Part shown: positions 6,763 to 15,174 of the stretch, in pieces
Numbering within the stretch: position 1 is the first letter of the stretch
How the letters are laid out: every line of letters begins with the position of its first letter
Origin: Myxococcales bacterium
Lineage (GTDB): Bacteria > Myxococcota_A > Polyangia > Polyangiales > JAFGIB01
Length of the DNA stretch: 48,351 nt
Assembly (NCBI GenBank): GCA_029880325.1
Contig: JAOUOP010000060.1
Span: 1 to 48,351, forward strand
Direction of reading: 5' to 3'
Notes under the pieces: generated by a model
Told to the model about the DNA's origin: nothing
The model's database searches: none
Seen by the model: the letters and a program-made list of their open reading frames with translations, nothing else
Position numbers and translations under genes: made by a program

Positions 6763-9700
6763 TCAGAACTCCTGGATCAACTTGGCGTAGAGCATGCGCC
6801 CGCGCGGGTCGTGGATGCCGGCAAAGCCGGCCAGGCTGGGCACGAAGGGCGGCTCGGTTTCGGTGACGTTGTAGATGCCCACGCGGATGGTGGTGGCCTT
6901 GCCGATCTCGTCGTCAAGGCGGTAGCCGTACTGCAGGTCGAGGGAAAACCAGGAGTCGATCTCGGGCAACAGCGCGGTGGGGGTGCCGTCGGCCTCGTTC
7001 TGCGCGGTGTCGGCGTCGTCGTTGCCGATGGCGGAGATGAAGTGACCGATCAGGCTCGCGCTGTGGCCACCGGAGGCCCAGGTCAGCGGGAAGTTCACGC
7101 GCCACTCGGGCACCGAGGGGGCGAAGTTGTTGTTGTTGCGCCAGCCGACGACCGAGCAGGTGCCGCCGTCGCAGTCGTACTCGCCCAGGAAGTTGGCGTC
7201 GGGCGAGATCTCTTCCTCGGGGATGTCGAACTGGAAGGTGTAGGTGCCCTGGGCACCGAAGCTGAGGGTGCCGAAGTCGTCCTTGTTACCGCCGAAGTCG
7301 TCGCCGTCGAACTTCAGGAACAGGGCGAAGTCCAGGCCGCTGGTGGTGTTGTCGCCGATGTTGACGTTCTTGGTGAAGACGCGGGAGACGGTGTTGTTGG
7401 CGGCCTCCACGCGCGGCTCGTCGGGGCCTACCGCCAGGTCGCCGGAGAAGAACTCGTCGACCGCCTTCTGGGCGTTCTGCGCGGCGATGCGGTCCTTGTA
7501 GTCGATCAGCCAGTAGTCGAGCACGATGCTCAGCCAGTCGATGGGCGACCACAGAAGGCCCGCGCTGATGGCCAGGGCTTTCTCGGCGTTCAGCTCCGGG
7601 TTGCCGCTGACGGTGACCGGGGCGTAGGCGGGCAGGATCTGGCCGTCGATTTGGAATAGGGCCGGCACCGTCGCGAAGCCGGGGAAGCTCTGGTAGATGG
7701 TGGGCGCGCGGAAGGCCGAGGCCACGTGGCCGCGCAGCTGCAGCCGGCGCAGGGCCTTGACCACGTTTTCGCGTCCGGCGATCTCGGCCGGGGTCAGCGT
7801 CAGACCGACGGTGGGGTTGACCTGGGTCGAATCCACGTCGGTGTAGTGCTCCAGGCGCCCGGCGGTCTGCAGCTCGACGCCGTTGTAGAAGGGCCACACC
7901 AGCTCCAGGTAGGCGCCGTAGACGTCGCGCTCGGCCACCGCGTCGCTGTTGCCCACGAAGAAGGCGTAGGCCTCTTCGTTGGCGTCGTGGTCGAGCTCGC
8001 TGGTGCGCCACTCGTTGCGGATCTCGCCGCCGAAGGCGATGCCCAGGTCGCCGCCGGGCAGCTCCATGAGGTTGCCGCTCATACCGCCGTTGTAGGTGAA
8101 CAGGGCGTGGTCGGTGAGGTTCTCCATGGTGCCGGAGAAGCTGTCGATGACCTCTTGGCTGTTGGGGGTGCCGGTGCCGAGCTGGGCGGAGAAGAAGGGG
8201 TTGAAGCAGCCGCTGAGATCGCTCGGGTCCGAGCAGCTGTTGACCGCGTCGGTGTAGGGCCCGATCAGGGTGTCGGGGAAGGTTTGGCGGTAGCGGCTGA
8301 CGCCACCGCTGGTAAACAGCTCCCAGTCCCAGCTCTCGAAGACGGTGTTGGCGGCGGCACCTTCGAAGTCGCCCTTGATGCCGACCACGGCGCGGAAGGT
8401 GTCGTCACCGGCGGTGAGACGCCCGGGGCCACCTTCCTCGCCGATGGGACGGCCGATGATCTGGACGTCGGAGCCGAAGGGGTTGTCCACGTGGTCGGCC
8501 GGGATGGTGGGGAACGCACCTCCGAGCGGCGGGATCGGCAGCGACGGCGAGAAGACGCTATCGGTACGCGTGCGCGAGACGGTGACCTCGGTGAAGACGG
8601 TGGTGTGGTGGGTGACGTCGTATTCGGCGTCGGCCAGCACCGAGGTGCGCTCGGTGCGCGGCAGCACCGACTGGTAGTTGCGGTAGTCAAAGGCGCAGAA
8701 GCCGTCGTCGTTGGCCGAGGACAGCGGGCCCTTGTCGCAGTCGGGGTCGGGCTCAAGACCCGCGCCGGCGATGAACGTGCCCGGGTAGCCCTGGGTGCTG
8801 TGGGCCAGCTCGCTCAGGAAGTCGCGCTCGCTGGCGTAGAGGTCGCTCCTGTTGAAGTACTGCAAGGAAGCGCCGACCCGGGCCCGCTCGCTGCTGGCGC
8901 CAAAGGCGGCGCTGAGCGTGTAGTCGCGCTGATCGAAGTCGTCGGTGCTCTGCACGTCGGCCTCGAGGCGGGCGCCGTCCCAGTCCTTGCGCGTGATGAT
9001 ATTGATGACGCCGGCCACCGCGTCGGAGCCGTAAATGGACGAGGCGCCGCCCTTGAGGATCTCGATGCGCTCGACCATCGCCATCGGGATGGTGCTGATG
9101 TCGGAGTAATGGCTGGCGATGCCGCCGCCCGAGGGCTGCAGGCGCCGGCCGTTGAGCAGCACCAGCGTCGCGCCCACGCCCAGACCGCGCAGGTTGACCG
9201 AAGTGGTGGCGCCGTCGGCGGCGCCCTGGAAGCCGTTGCCCTGGGCCACGGTCAAGTATTGCACCGCGTCGGCCAGGTTGGTGGCGCCGCTGTACTCGAG
9301 CTGCTGGCGGCTGATGATCTCCACCGGCGCCGAGGCGGCGAAGACCGAGCGCTTTTTGATGCGCGAACCGGTGACGACGATTTCCTCGACGTCGTCGCCC
9401 TCGCCCTCGCCCTCGGCTTCGAGGTCGGAGCCGTCATCAAAAGCGGGCTCGGCGGCCGGGTCGGTGATTTCGATGGCGGCGGGAACGGGTGACTCGGTGG
9501 GCTCGCCCTCGGGCGCAGGGGCCTCGGCGGCTGGCGCGTCGGCGACTGGCGCTTGCGGTGCTGCAGCTGGCGCGTCGGCAGCTGGCGCGTCGGCAGCGGG
9601 CGCGTCGGCAGCTGGCGCGTCGGCGGCTGGCGCGTCGGCGGCTGGCGCGTCGGCGGCTGGCGCGTCGGCGGCTGGCGCTTGCGGTGCTGCAGCAGGCGCG

Positions 9701-9828
9701 TCGGCAGCTGGCGCGTCGGCCGGCTGCGCAGACAGGCCGGCGGGATGCGCCAACCAAAGGACAGCCGCTAGCGCAAGGCACCACGGCCCGATCCCCCGAC
9801 CCGTCGTTCCCATCACGCGATCATTCAT
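6763..9828 (-). CDS. TonB-dependent outer-membrane receptor
   Basis: The 1021-residue protein has a Sec signal (CLALAAVLWLAHPAGLSAQ) and then an unusual linker of about 75 residues made mostly of APAAD repeats. The plug domain begins at EEIVVTGSRIKKRS and runs through NLADAVQYL, TTSVNLRGLG, TLVLLNGRRL, VERIEILKGGASSIYGSDAVAGVINIITRK. A long beta-barrel follows and ends in the aromatic LYAKLIQEF, typical of barrel insertion. The substrate is unknown; the plug pattern is that of the large unassigned receptor group found in sphingomonads, Caulobacter and myxobacteria. ATG 9828 is preferred; an in-frame TTG nine bases upstream is too close to the GGGAG. The PKD-like lipoprotein gene begins three bases after its stop. 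Confidence 0.95.
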   Translation of the reverse strand: MNDRVMGTTGRGIGPWCLALAAVLWLAHPAGLSAQPADAPAADAPAAAPQAPAADAPAADAPAADAPAADAPAADAPAADAPAADAPAAAPQAPVADAPAAEAPAPEGEPTESPVPAAIEITDPAAEPAFDDGSDLEAEGEGEGDDVEEIVVTGSRIKKRSVFAASAPVEIISRQQLEYSGATNLADAVQYLTVAQGNGFQGAADGATTSVNLRGLGVGATLVLLNGRRLQPSGGGIASHYSDISTIPMAMVERIEILKGGASSIYGSDAVAGVINIITRKDWDGARLEADVQSTDDFDQRDYTLSAAFGASSERARVGASLQYFNRSDLYASERDFLSELAHSTQGYPGTFIAGAGLEPDPDCDKGPLSSANDDGFCAFDYRNYQSVLPRTERTSVLADAEYDVTHHTTVFTEVTVSRTRTDSVFSPSLPIPPLGGAFPTIPADHVDNPFGSDVQIIGRPIGEEGGPGRLTAGDDTFRAVVGIKGDFEGAAANTVFESWDWELFTSGGVSRYRQTFPDTLIGPYTDAVNSCSDPSDLSGCFNPFFSAQLGTGTPNSQEVIDSFSGTMENLTDHALFTYNGGMSGNLMELPGGDLGIAFGGEIRNEWRTSELDHDANEEAYAFFVGNSDAVAERDVYGAYLELVWPFYNGVELQTAGRLEHYTDVDSTQVNPTVGLTLTPAEIAGRENVVKALRRLQLRGHVASAFRAPTIYQSFPGFATVPALFQIDGQILPAYAPVTVSGNPELNAEKALAISAGLLWSPIDWLSIVLDYWLIDYKDRIAAQNAQKAVDEFFSGDLAVGPDEPRVEAANNTVSRVFTKNVNIGDNTTSGLDFALFLKFDGDDFGGNKDDFGTLSFGAQGTYTFQFDIPEEEISPDANFLGEYDCDGGTCSVVGWRNNNNFAPSVPEWRVNFPLTWASGGHSASLIGHFISAIGNDDADTAQNEADGTPTALLPEIDSWFSLDLQYGYRLDDEIGKATTIRVGIYNVTETEPPFVPSLAGFAGIHDPRGRMLYAKLIQEF
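9529..9722. repeat. 15-bp tandem repeats encoding APAAD
   Basis: Near-identical units of GGCGCGTCGGCGGCT (plus-strand reading) encode the Ala/Pro/Asp linker between the signal peptide and the plug of the TonB receptor. Two APQAP interruptions share the same flanks. The linker is predicted to be disordered and its length probably varies between strains. Confidence 0.9.
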
Positions 9829-10030
9829 CAAAACCAATCTCCCGACTCACCTTCGGGTTCGCGAGCCCTGTCGGTCGCGCCCCTCGGTTTCTCTACCGCA
9901 GCGCAGGATGTGCGCCCCGGGCTGATTCGGGGCGAACTTAGACGAGCGCGGCCCGCATGGGCAACCGGTTTGAGTCAGCTGATGGATAACCGGCGTTCAG
10001 CTTTTGATGCCGGTGTTTTTTGAACTGGAT

Positions 10031-10588
10031 TCAAGAGGCGGGGCCCGCGTCGCCCGTGGCGGCAGCGTCCCCAACGGGTGCGGCCGCGGCGTCTTGGGCG
10101 GTGTCCTGGCTCGCATCCTGGGCGGCGTCCTGGCTCGCATCCTGGGCCGCATCCTGGGCCGCATCCTGGGCCGCATCCTGGGCGCCCTGATCGGTGGACT
10201 CGGGCGCGGGCGTTTCGGGCACGGCGCAGAACTTCTTCTTGTCGCCGTCGAGCACGCGGGCTTCGTCGCCCTCCCCGAAGTCGTCGCCCGACATGCAGCG
10301 GTAGTCATTGCGGCAATCGTCGTTGCCACCGCAGCGCTTCATGCAAAAGGTCACCGCCAGCCTCGGTGAGCGGTAGCGGTATTCGACGCACACCGACTCC
10401 TCGGGGCAAGTGCCGCGCTCGCAGCCCTCGAGCGTGCAGTAACCGCTCGGCTGGGTGCGATCGCAGGGGCGGCTGCCCTGGGCCGAACAGTCCAGGGAGG
10501 TCTCGCAGGCGTCGCCGATCTCCGGCGCACAACCGCTGCCGATGGGCAGGGCGAGGAGCGACAGCAAAAGCAGTCTCTGGGCGCACAT
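10031..10588 (-). CDS. Cys-rich lipoprotein with QDAA repeat tail
   Basis: The 185-residue protein has a type II signal (LLLLSLLALPIGSGC, with Cys20 as the lipobox Cys). A Cys-rich domain covers residues of about 28-125: CETSLDCSAQGSRPC, CTLEGCERGTC, ESVCVEYRYRS, FCMKRCGGNDDCRNDYRC. This is a disulfide pattern I have seen as a recurring module in myxobacterial lipoproteins. The tail is eight QDxA units and an Ala/Gly end, probably disordered. Function unknown. It lies between the TonB receptor and another small lipoprotein gene, all on the minus strand. Confidence 0.75.
   Translation of the reverse strand: MCAQRLLLLSLLALPIGSGCAPEIGDACETSLDCSAQGSRPCDRTQPSGYCTLEGCERGTCPEESVCVEYRYRSPRLAVTFCMKRCGGNDDCRNDYRCMSGDDFGEGDEARVLDGDKKKFCAVPETPAPESTDQGAQDAAQDAAQDAAQDASQDAAQDASQDTAQDAAAAPVGDAAATGDAGPAS
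10091..10188. repeat. 12-bp tandem repeats encoding QDAA/QDAS
   Basis: About eight units close to GCATCCTGGGCC (plus-strand reading) encode the QDAA/QDAS tail of the lipoprotein at 10031-10588. The right-hand copies are identical and the left-hand copies have diverged. Confidence 0.85.
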
Positions 10589-10637
10589 GGGCGCGGGAGC
10601 CTAGAGCATCGACGGCGTCGCGGCCAGCGCCCCCCGA

Positions 10638-11297
10638 TCACGGCCCCGCCGGCGCGTCCGCCCCGGGCCAGGACCCGCCCCCCGACGGCCGCAGGCTGGC
10701 CTCGAGCTGCCGGCGGCGGCGGTGGATGGCCGCATTTTCTTTGATCTGGCGCAGCTCACGGCTGGCCAGATCGCGCTCATCCGACAGCTCCCGCTCGCGC
10801 CATACAAGACCCCACCAGCTGTCACCCTTGCGCAGCTGCAGGCGGCCGCCGCGGGCGGTCTCGACCTCGAGCACACGCGCGGCGAGTCGGCGCTCGGAAA
10901 CCGGTGCCGCCAGGGTCTGGGCCAGGGCTCCCAGGCAGGCCTCGCGGCAGCGGCGCGCGAAGAGATCGGCGGCATCCTTGGCCTCGGCGGCGTCGCCCAG
11001 GCGTCCGAGGGCGGCGGCGCGGGCCTCGGGTGGGTAATCGGCCGCGATGGTGCGCACCGCCCGCTTGCGGTCGGCCACGATCGAGATCAGGGCGTGGCGG
11101 GAGCGGGCGTCGATGACCTTGAAGAGCTCGCGGGCGTCGCCTTGCTCCACCGCCCGGGCGGCCTGATCGAGCGCCCCGCGGACGCTGCGCGGGTCGGCCT
11201 CGAAGCATGCGTTCAGCAGCCCGGTGATTACAGCAAATGTGAAAATAGCAAAGTGGCGTCGCAACGGGGTATACTTCCTATCACACGTTGCCTTCAC
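10638..11297 (-). CDS. Hypothetical lipoprotein, helical
   Basis: The protein has up to 219 residues, with an N-terminal hydrophobic segment ending in a lipobox (FAVITGLLNAC). The mature part is almost entirely charged helix: ALDQAARAVEQGDARELFKVIDARSRHAL, then a central DAADLFARRC, then coiled-coil-like ELSDERDLASRELRQIKENAAIHRRRRQLEASL. I do not recognise the family; the layout resembles small NTF2-like or DUF-type lipoproteins. No ATG is available. The outer start is GTG 11297; TTG 11264, with AGGAAG about nine bases upstream, would give a standard 20-residue signal peptide and may be the real start. It is divergent from the PP2C gene. Confidence 0.6.
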   Translation of the reverse strand: MKATCDRKYTPLRRHFAIFTFAVITGLLNACFEADPRSVRGALDQAARAVEQGDARELFKVIDARSRHALISIVADRKRAVRTIAADYPPEARAAALGRLGDAAEAKDAADLFARRCREACLGALAQTLAAPVSERRLAARVLEVETARGGRLQLRKGDSWWGLVWRERELSDERDLASRELRQIKENAAIHRRRRQLEASLRPSGGGSWPGADAPAGP

Positions 11298-11329
11298 GAT
11301 TCCCAGCAGCGCCCTCCTCTGGCGAACAG

Positions 11330-12148
11330 ATGGTTACGCCCCCGCCGACAAGCAACAGCAGCGAAACCTTGCGTCCCAAGGAAATTCAAATCAGCGCCGC
11401 GGGGTTGACCGATGTCGGTCTGCAACGCGAGCACAACGAGGACACCTACAGCTGCCTGGAGGGTCACCACCTCTATCTGGTGGCCGACGGCATGGGTGGC
11501 CATCAAAGCGGTGAAGTCGCCTCCATGCTCGCAGCCGAGAGCATGCGCGAATTCTTCGAAGCCACCGAGCGCGAAGATGCGACCTGGCCCTTTCCCATCG
11601 ATCCCAACCTGACGCTGGCGGAAAACCGCCTGTCAGCTGCGATCAAGATGGCCAACCGGCGCATCTTCGAGCGCTCCATCGCCGACCATGCCACCCACGG
11701 CATGGGCACGACGGTGGTGGGGCTACTGGTCTCCCCCGAGCGCCAGGTAGCCTACGTGGCCCACGTGGGCGACAGCCGCGCCTACCGCCTGCGCGACGGC
11801 ATGATGCAGCAGCTCACGCGTGATCACTCCCTGATCAACGACTATCTGATGATGATGCCGGACATGCCCAAGGAAGCCATGGACGTGCTGCCGAAGAACG
11901 TGATCACACGCGCGCTGGGCATGCAGGACTCGGTGGTCGTCGATCTGGTCACCGAAGACATCCGCGAGGGCGATCGCTTCGTGCTCTGCTCCGACGGCCT
12001 CAGCGGCCAGGTCAGCGACGAGCGCATCGCCGAGGTCGTCACCGAGTGCAACGGCGACCTGGAGCAAGCCGTCGCGACGCTGGTCAAAGAGAGCAACGAC
12101 GCCGGCGGCGACGACAACGTCACCGTGGTGCTGGTCGCGGTCGATTGA
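11330..12148 (+). CDS. PP2C-family Ser/Thr protein phosphatase
   Basis: The 272-residue protein is a complete bacterial PP2C (PPM) catalytic domain with no added domains. The metal-binding and catalytic motifs are in order: GLQREHNEDTY, LYLVADGMGGHQSGEVAS, MGTTVVGLL, YVAHVGDSRAYRLRDG, LTRDHSLINDY, FVLCSDGLSGQVSDE and GGDDNVTVVLV. It would remove phosphate from Ser/Thr proteins in the cytoplasm and normally opposes Hanks-type kinases, which are abundant in myxobacteria; no kinase gene lies next to it. I chose ATG 11330 over an in-frame TTG at 11288 that would overlap the divergent gene. Confidence 0.93.
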   Translation: MVTPPPTSNSSETLRPKEIQISAAGLTDVGLQREHNEDTYSCLEGHHLYLVADGMGGHQSGEVASMLAAESMREFFEATEREDATWPFPIDPNLTLAENRLSAAIKMANRRIFERSIADHATHGMGTTVVGLLVSPERQVAYVAHVGDSRAYRLRDGMMQQLTRDHSLINDYLMMMPDMPKEAMDVLPKNVITRALGMQDSVVVDLVTEDIREGDRFVLCSDGLSGQVSDERIAEVVTECNGDLEQAVATLVKESNDAGGDDNVTVVLVAVD

Positions 12149-12218
12149 CGGGTTTTTCGGTGGCTGCCTGAACGCGCGCGATGTTTGCATCGTGGGTGCA
12201 GGGTGATAGGACGCGTCC

Positions 12219-12725
12219 ATGCGCTCCACAATCCGGCATACCTTCAACACCGATATCGACACCTTCTGGAACCGCATCTTCTTCGATCGCGTGTTCAATG
12301 AGTCGCTCTTCCGCGACCACCTGCACTTCACGCGCTACGAAATCGTCGAGCTCGAAAGGAGCGACGACGGCTCGGTACGGCGCCGGGTCGAGTGCGTGCC
12401 GCCGGCCGAGATCCCGGGCCCGCTGAAGAAGGTCTTGGGCGAGAGCGCCGGCTACACCGAGGTCGGGCGCTTCGATCCCTCGCGCCGCCGCTTCGAGGTC
12501 GAGGTGATCCCCAACGTGGCAGCCGACAAGATCAAAAGCCGCGTCGCGATCTGGGCCGAGCCCCGCGGCGACAAGCAGATCGAGCGCGTGGTGGAGATGG
12601 ATACCACGGTCAAGATCTTCGGCGTCGGCAAGATGGCCGAGGGATTTATCGACAAGCAGGCGCGCCAGAGCTACCAGACGGCCGCCGACTTCACCAACCG
12701 TTGGATCGCCGACAAGGGACTGTGA
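12219..12725 (+). CDS. DUF2505 domain protein (SRPBCC-like)
   Basis: The 168-residue protein fits DUF2505, a family in the START/SRPBCC helix-grip superfamily that binds hydrophobic ligands in a cavity. Visible family-like blocks are the N-terminal HTFNTDIDTFWNRIFFD, then GRFDPSRRRFEVEVIPNV, RVVEMDTTVKIFGVGKMAEGFI and a C-terminal helix ending in FTNRWIADKGL. There is no signal peptide. Its stop codon overlaps a possible GTG start of the glutathione synthase gene, so the two are probably cotranscribed. The ligand is unknown. Confidence 0.8.
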   Translation: MRSTIRHTFNTDIDTFWNRIFFDRVFNESLFRDHLHFTRYEIVELERSDDGSVRRRVECVPPAEIPGPLKKVLGESAGYTEVGRFDPSRRRFEVEVIPNVAADKIKSRVAIWAEPRGDKQIERVVEMDTTVKIFGVGKMAEGFIDKQARQSYQTAADFTNRWIADKGL

Positions 12726-12733
12726 CCACCACC

Positions 12734-13687
12734 ATGCGCATCGTTGTCATCATGGACCCGCCGTCGACGGTAATCGTCGACGAAGACACGAGCTTTGCCC
12801 TGATGCACGAGGCGGCCCACCGCGGCCACCGCGTCGACCATTGCCTGGCGCGCGATCTCTACGTCGTCGACGGCGAGCTTCGGGCCACCGTGCGCCGGGC
12901 GACGATGCAGAAGGTCGCCGGCGCCGCCATCGTGCTCGACGCGCCCGAGCAGGTCGCCCTGTCCGAGGTCGACGCGATCCTGGTGCGCACCGACCCGCCC
13001 TTCGATCGCCAGTACCTGTGGTGCACCTTGATGCTCGAGCGGGTGCGCGGCAGGACGCTGGTGGTCAACGATCCCCAGGGCCTCAGGCGCGCCAACGAAA
13101 AGCTCTACGCCTGTAACTTTCCCGAGCTGATGCCGCGCACGCTGGTCAGCAGCGAAAAAGAGCGCATCAAGAGCTTCGTCGAGGAGGTGGGCGGCCGCGC
13201 CGTGATCAAGCCCCTCGACGGCGCTGGCGGCGAAGGCGTGATGGCGCTGGCCACAGACGACTTGAACCTCAACGCCATCATCGAGATGCAGACCCGGGGC
13301 GAAAGCCGGGTGGCGATGGTGCAGGAGTTTCTGCCCGCGGTGCGCGAGGGCGACAAGCGCGTGCTGCTGCTTGCAGGCGAGCCGCTGGGCGCCATCCTGC
13401 GCGTGCCCCAACGGGGCGATGTGCGCAGCAATATCCACGTGGGCGGCTCGGTGGTCAAAGCCGAAATAGACGAAGCCGACCGCCGTATCATCGAGACCCT
13501 GGCCCCGTCGTTGGTCGCCGATGGCCTCTACTTCGTGGGGCTGGACGTGATCGGCGGCAAGCTGACCGAGGTCAATGTCACAAGCCCCACCGGCATCCAG
13601 CAGATGACGCGCCTGGACGGCGAAAATCACTGCGCCAGGGTGATCGACTGGTTGGAGCGCAAGGCCAGCACAGCGACCGCATCTTGA
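12734..13687 (+). CDS. gshB: Glutathione synthase
   Basis: The 317-residue protein matches the length and domain order of bacterial GshB, an ATP-grasp enzyme that joins gamma-glutamylcysteine and glycine. Seen in sequence: the N-terminal MRIVVIMDPPSTVIVDEDTSFALM, VDAILVRTDPPFDRQYLW, VNDPQGLRRANEKL, VIKPLDGAGGEGVMAL (ATP-grasp loop), MVQEFLPAVREGDKRVLLL, RSNIHVGGSV and LYFVGLDVIGGKLTEVNVTSPTGIQ. ATG 12734 gives the standard N-terminus; a GTG at 12722 overlaps the preceding stop codon and could couple translation. No gshA is present in this window. Confidence 0.95.
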   Translation: MRIVVIMDPPSTVIVDEDTSFALMHEAAHRGHRVDHCLARDLYVVDGELRATVRRATMQKVAGAAIVLDAPEQVALSEVDAILVRTDPPFDRQYLWCTLMLERVRGRTLVVNDPQGLRRANEKLYACNFPELMPRTLVSSEKERIKSFVEEVGGRAVIKPLDGAGGEGVMALATDDLNLNAIIEMQTRGESRVAMVQEFLPAVREGDKRVLLLAGEPLGAILRVPQRGDVRSNIHVGGSVVKAEIDEADRRIIETLAPSLVADGLYFVGLDVIGGKLTEVNVTSPTGIQQMTRLDGENHCARVIDWLERKASTATAS

Positions 13688-13709
13688 AATCGTTCGCTAT
13701 GACTTGAAG

Positions 13710-15095
13710 TCAAGCCGAGCGCGTGCGCGCCTGCAAGAGCGGCATCACGTAGGGGAAGCCCACCTTGAGCATGTCGAGTTCGGGCGCCACCTCACCGCAC
13801 AGGCCAAAGAGCATCACCAGGGCCCGCTCGATGTAGAACCAGCCGGGCGGCGAGGTAAACGAGCGGGCCAGCTCCCGCAGCTGCCGCAGCTCCATCTCCG
13901 GATCGAGCAGGCGCCTGAGCTGCCCCGGCTTGGCGCTCATCAGCGCCTGGGGCGAGCGGCTGCTCAGGGATAAAAGGCGCTCGAAGTACATCAGCACTGT
14001 CTGCTCCACCAGCGCGCGGTCGGCCTCCTCGGTCACGAAGCCCATGCGCTCGAAGGCCTCGAGCAGCTTGCTCCCGTCGCGCTCGAAAAACGCGACCAGG
14101 GCGTCGGTGAGACCGTCGATGAGACCCTGGGGCGCCTCGCTGATGGCGCCGAAGTCGAGCACCACCAGGCGCGGCTCGGTGGGGCTCGGTCCCGGCTGCA
14201 CCAGGAAGTTGCCCGGGTGGGGGTCGGCGTGAAAGTAGCGGTGCAAAAAGAGCTGCTCGAAGAAGCTCTGCAGCAAACGCCGGCCGACCGCGTCGGGATC
14301 GATGCCGGCAGCGCGCAGCTGCTCGAGGTCGCTGATCTTGATGCCCTCCATGAAGCTCATGGTCAGCACCTCGCCGCTGCTCAGCTCGCGCAGCGGGCTC
14401 GGGAACAGCAGGTCCGGATGGGCGCGGAAGTTTTCGGCCATGCGCTCCATGCAGTCGGCCTCGTGCAGGTAGTCGGTCTCGCGCGCCAGCAGGTCGACCA
14501 GCGCGTCGTGTACGATCTGCAGGTCCTTGATGGGGAGGAAGCGGCTGAAGAGCCACATCGCCGTGCGCAGCACCCGCATGTCGACGGCGATCAGCTCGCG
14601 AATGCCCGGATAGAGCAGCTTGACGGCGACCTCGCGGCCGTCCTGCAGGCGTGCGCGGTGGACCTGGCCCAGGGAGGCGGCGGCGATGGGCGCTTCCTCG
14701 ATGCGCTCGAAGCACTCGCCGGGCGCCTTGCCCAGGCTCCTTCGAAAGCTCCGCTCGAGCTCGGCGAAGGGCCTGGGCGGCACCTGATCCTGCAGCGCGC
14801 TCAGACGCTGGCGATAGACGCGCGGCAGGATGCCGACCAGGATCGACAGCACCTGGCCGAGCTTCACGTAGACCCCGTGCAGCTTCAGGATGCCGCCGAG
14901 CAGGCGGTCGGCGTTGCGTTCGTGGACGCGCTGGCGCCGGCGCCGAAGCCAGCCGGGCAGACGCGTGCGCACGGTCCCGTCCTCGCCCGGGCGGCGACGG
15001 GAAAAAAGGCGTTCGGTGGTGAATTGCAGCGCGTAGCTGAAAAAAATCAGCCACACCAAGAGCAATGCACGGGCGAGTCGAAGGCTGAGCGCCAT
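13710..15095 (-). CDS. ABC1/AarF/UbiB family atypical kinase-like protein
   Basis: The 461-residue protein starts with a hydrophobic segment (LARALLLVWLIFFSYAL). The ABC1 kinase-like domain shows the KxGQ motif in GVYVKLGQVLSILVG, the Ala-rich nucleotide loop AAASLGQVHRARL, the lysine in REVAVKLLYPGI, the catalytic HRYFHADPHPGNF and the metal-binding VVLDFGAISEAPQG. Family members support ubiquinone or other isoprenoid-lipid metabolism and act as ATPases. Nothing nearby identifies a quinone pathway, so ubiB cannot be assigned. The ATG at 15095 is the first in frame. It is convergent with gshB. Confidence 0.9.
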   Translation of the reverse strand: MALSLRLARALLLVWLIFFSYALQFTTERLFSRRRPGEDGTVRTRLPGWLRRRRQRVHERNADRLLGGILKLHGVYVKLGQVLSILVGILPRVYRQRLSALQDQVPPRPFAELERSFRRSLGKAPGECFERIEEAPIAAASLGQVHRARLQDGREVAVKLLYPGIRELIAVDMRVLRTAMWLFSRFLPIKDLQIVHDALVDLLARETDYLHEADCMERMAENFRAHPDLLFPSPLRELSSGEVLTMSFMEGIKISDLEQLRAAGIDPDAVGRRLLQSFFEQLFLHRYFHADPHPGNFLVQPGPSPTEPRLVVLDFGAISEAPQGLIDGLTDALVAFFERDGSKLLEAFERMGFVTEEADRALVEQTVLMYFERLLSLSSRSPQALMSAKPGQLRRLLDPEMELRQLRELARSFTSPPGWFYIERALVMLFGLCGEVAPELDMLKVGFPYVMPLLQARTRSA

Positions 15096-15174
15096 GGCGG
15101 GCCGCCATGGTAGAGCGAATCAAGCGCCCGCGAACAGGCGCCAAACGCACGCGCCGACCAAACGGCGCCCCGGC

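Noticed and set aside
6559..7659. 366-codon open frame on the plus strand
   Set aside because: Antisense to the 3' part of the TonB receptor and the PKD-like lipoprotein gene; low-complexity composition and no motif.
7726..9492. 588-codon open frame on the plus strand
   Set aside because: It is antisense to the TonB receptor, whose plug and barrel motifs are complete. The plus-strand product is Gly/Ala/Val/His-rich without domains, as expected from GC-rich antisense sequence.
9529..9722. Regular short repeats that could suggest a CRISPR array
   Set aside because: The units are 15 bases, contiguous and in frame, with no spacers; they encode APAAD in the TonB receptor.
10091..10188. 12-base repeats as a regulatory iteron array
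   Set aside because: They are in frame and encode the QDAA tail of a lipoprotein with clear signal and Cys modules.
13700..13712. TGACTT-G-AAGTCA inverted repeat between convergent gshB and ABC1 genes
   Set aside because: A one-base spacer is too short for an RNA hairpin, and the site at the convergent ends is an unlikely operator.
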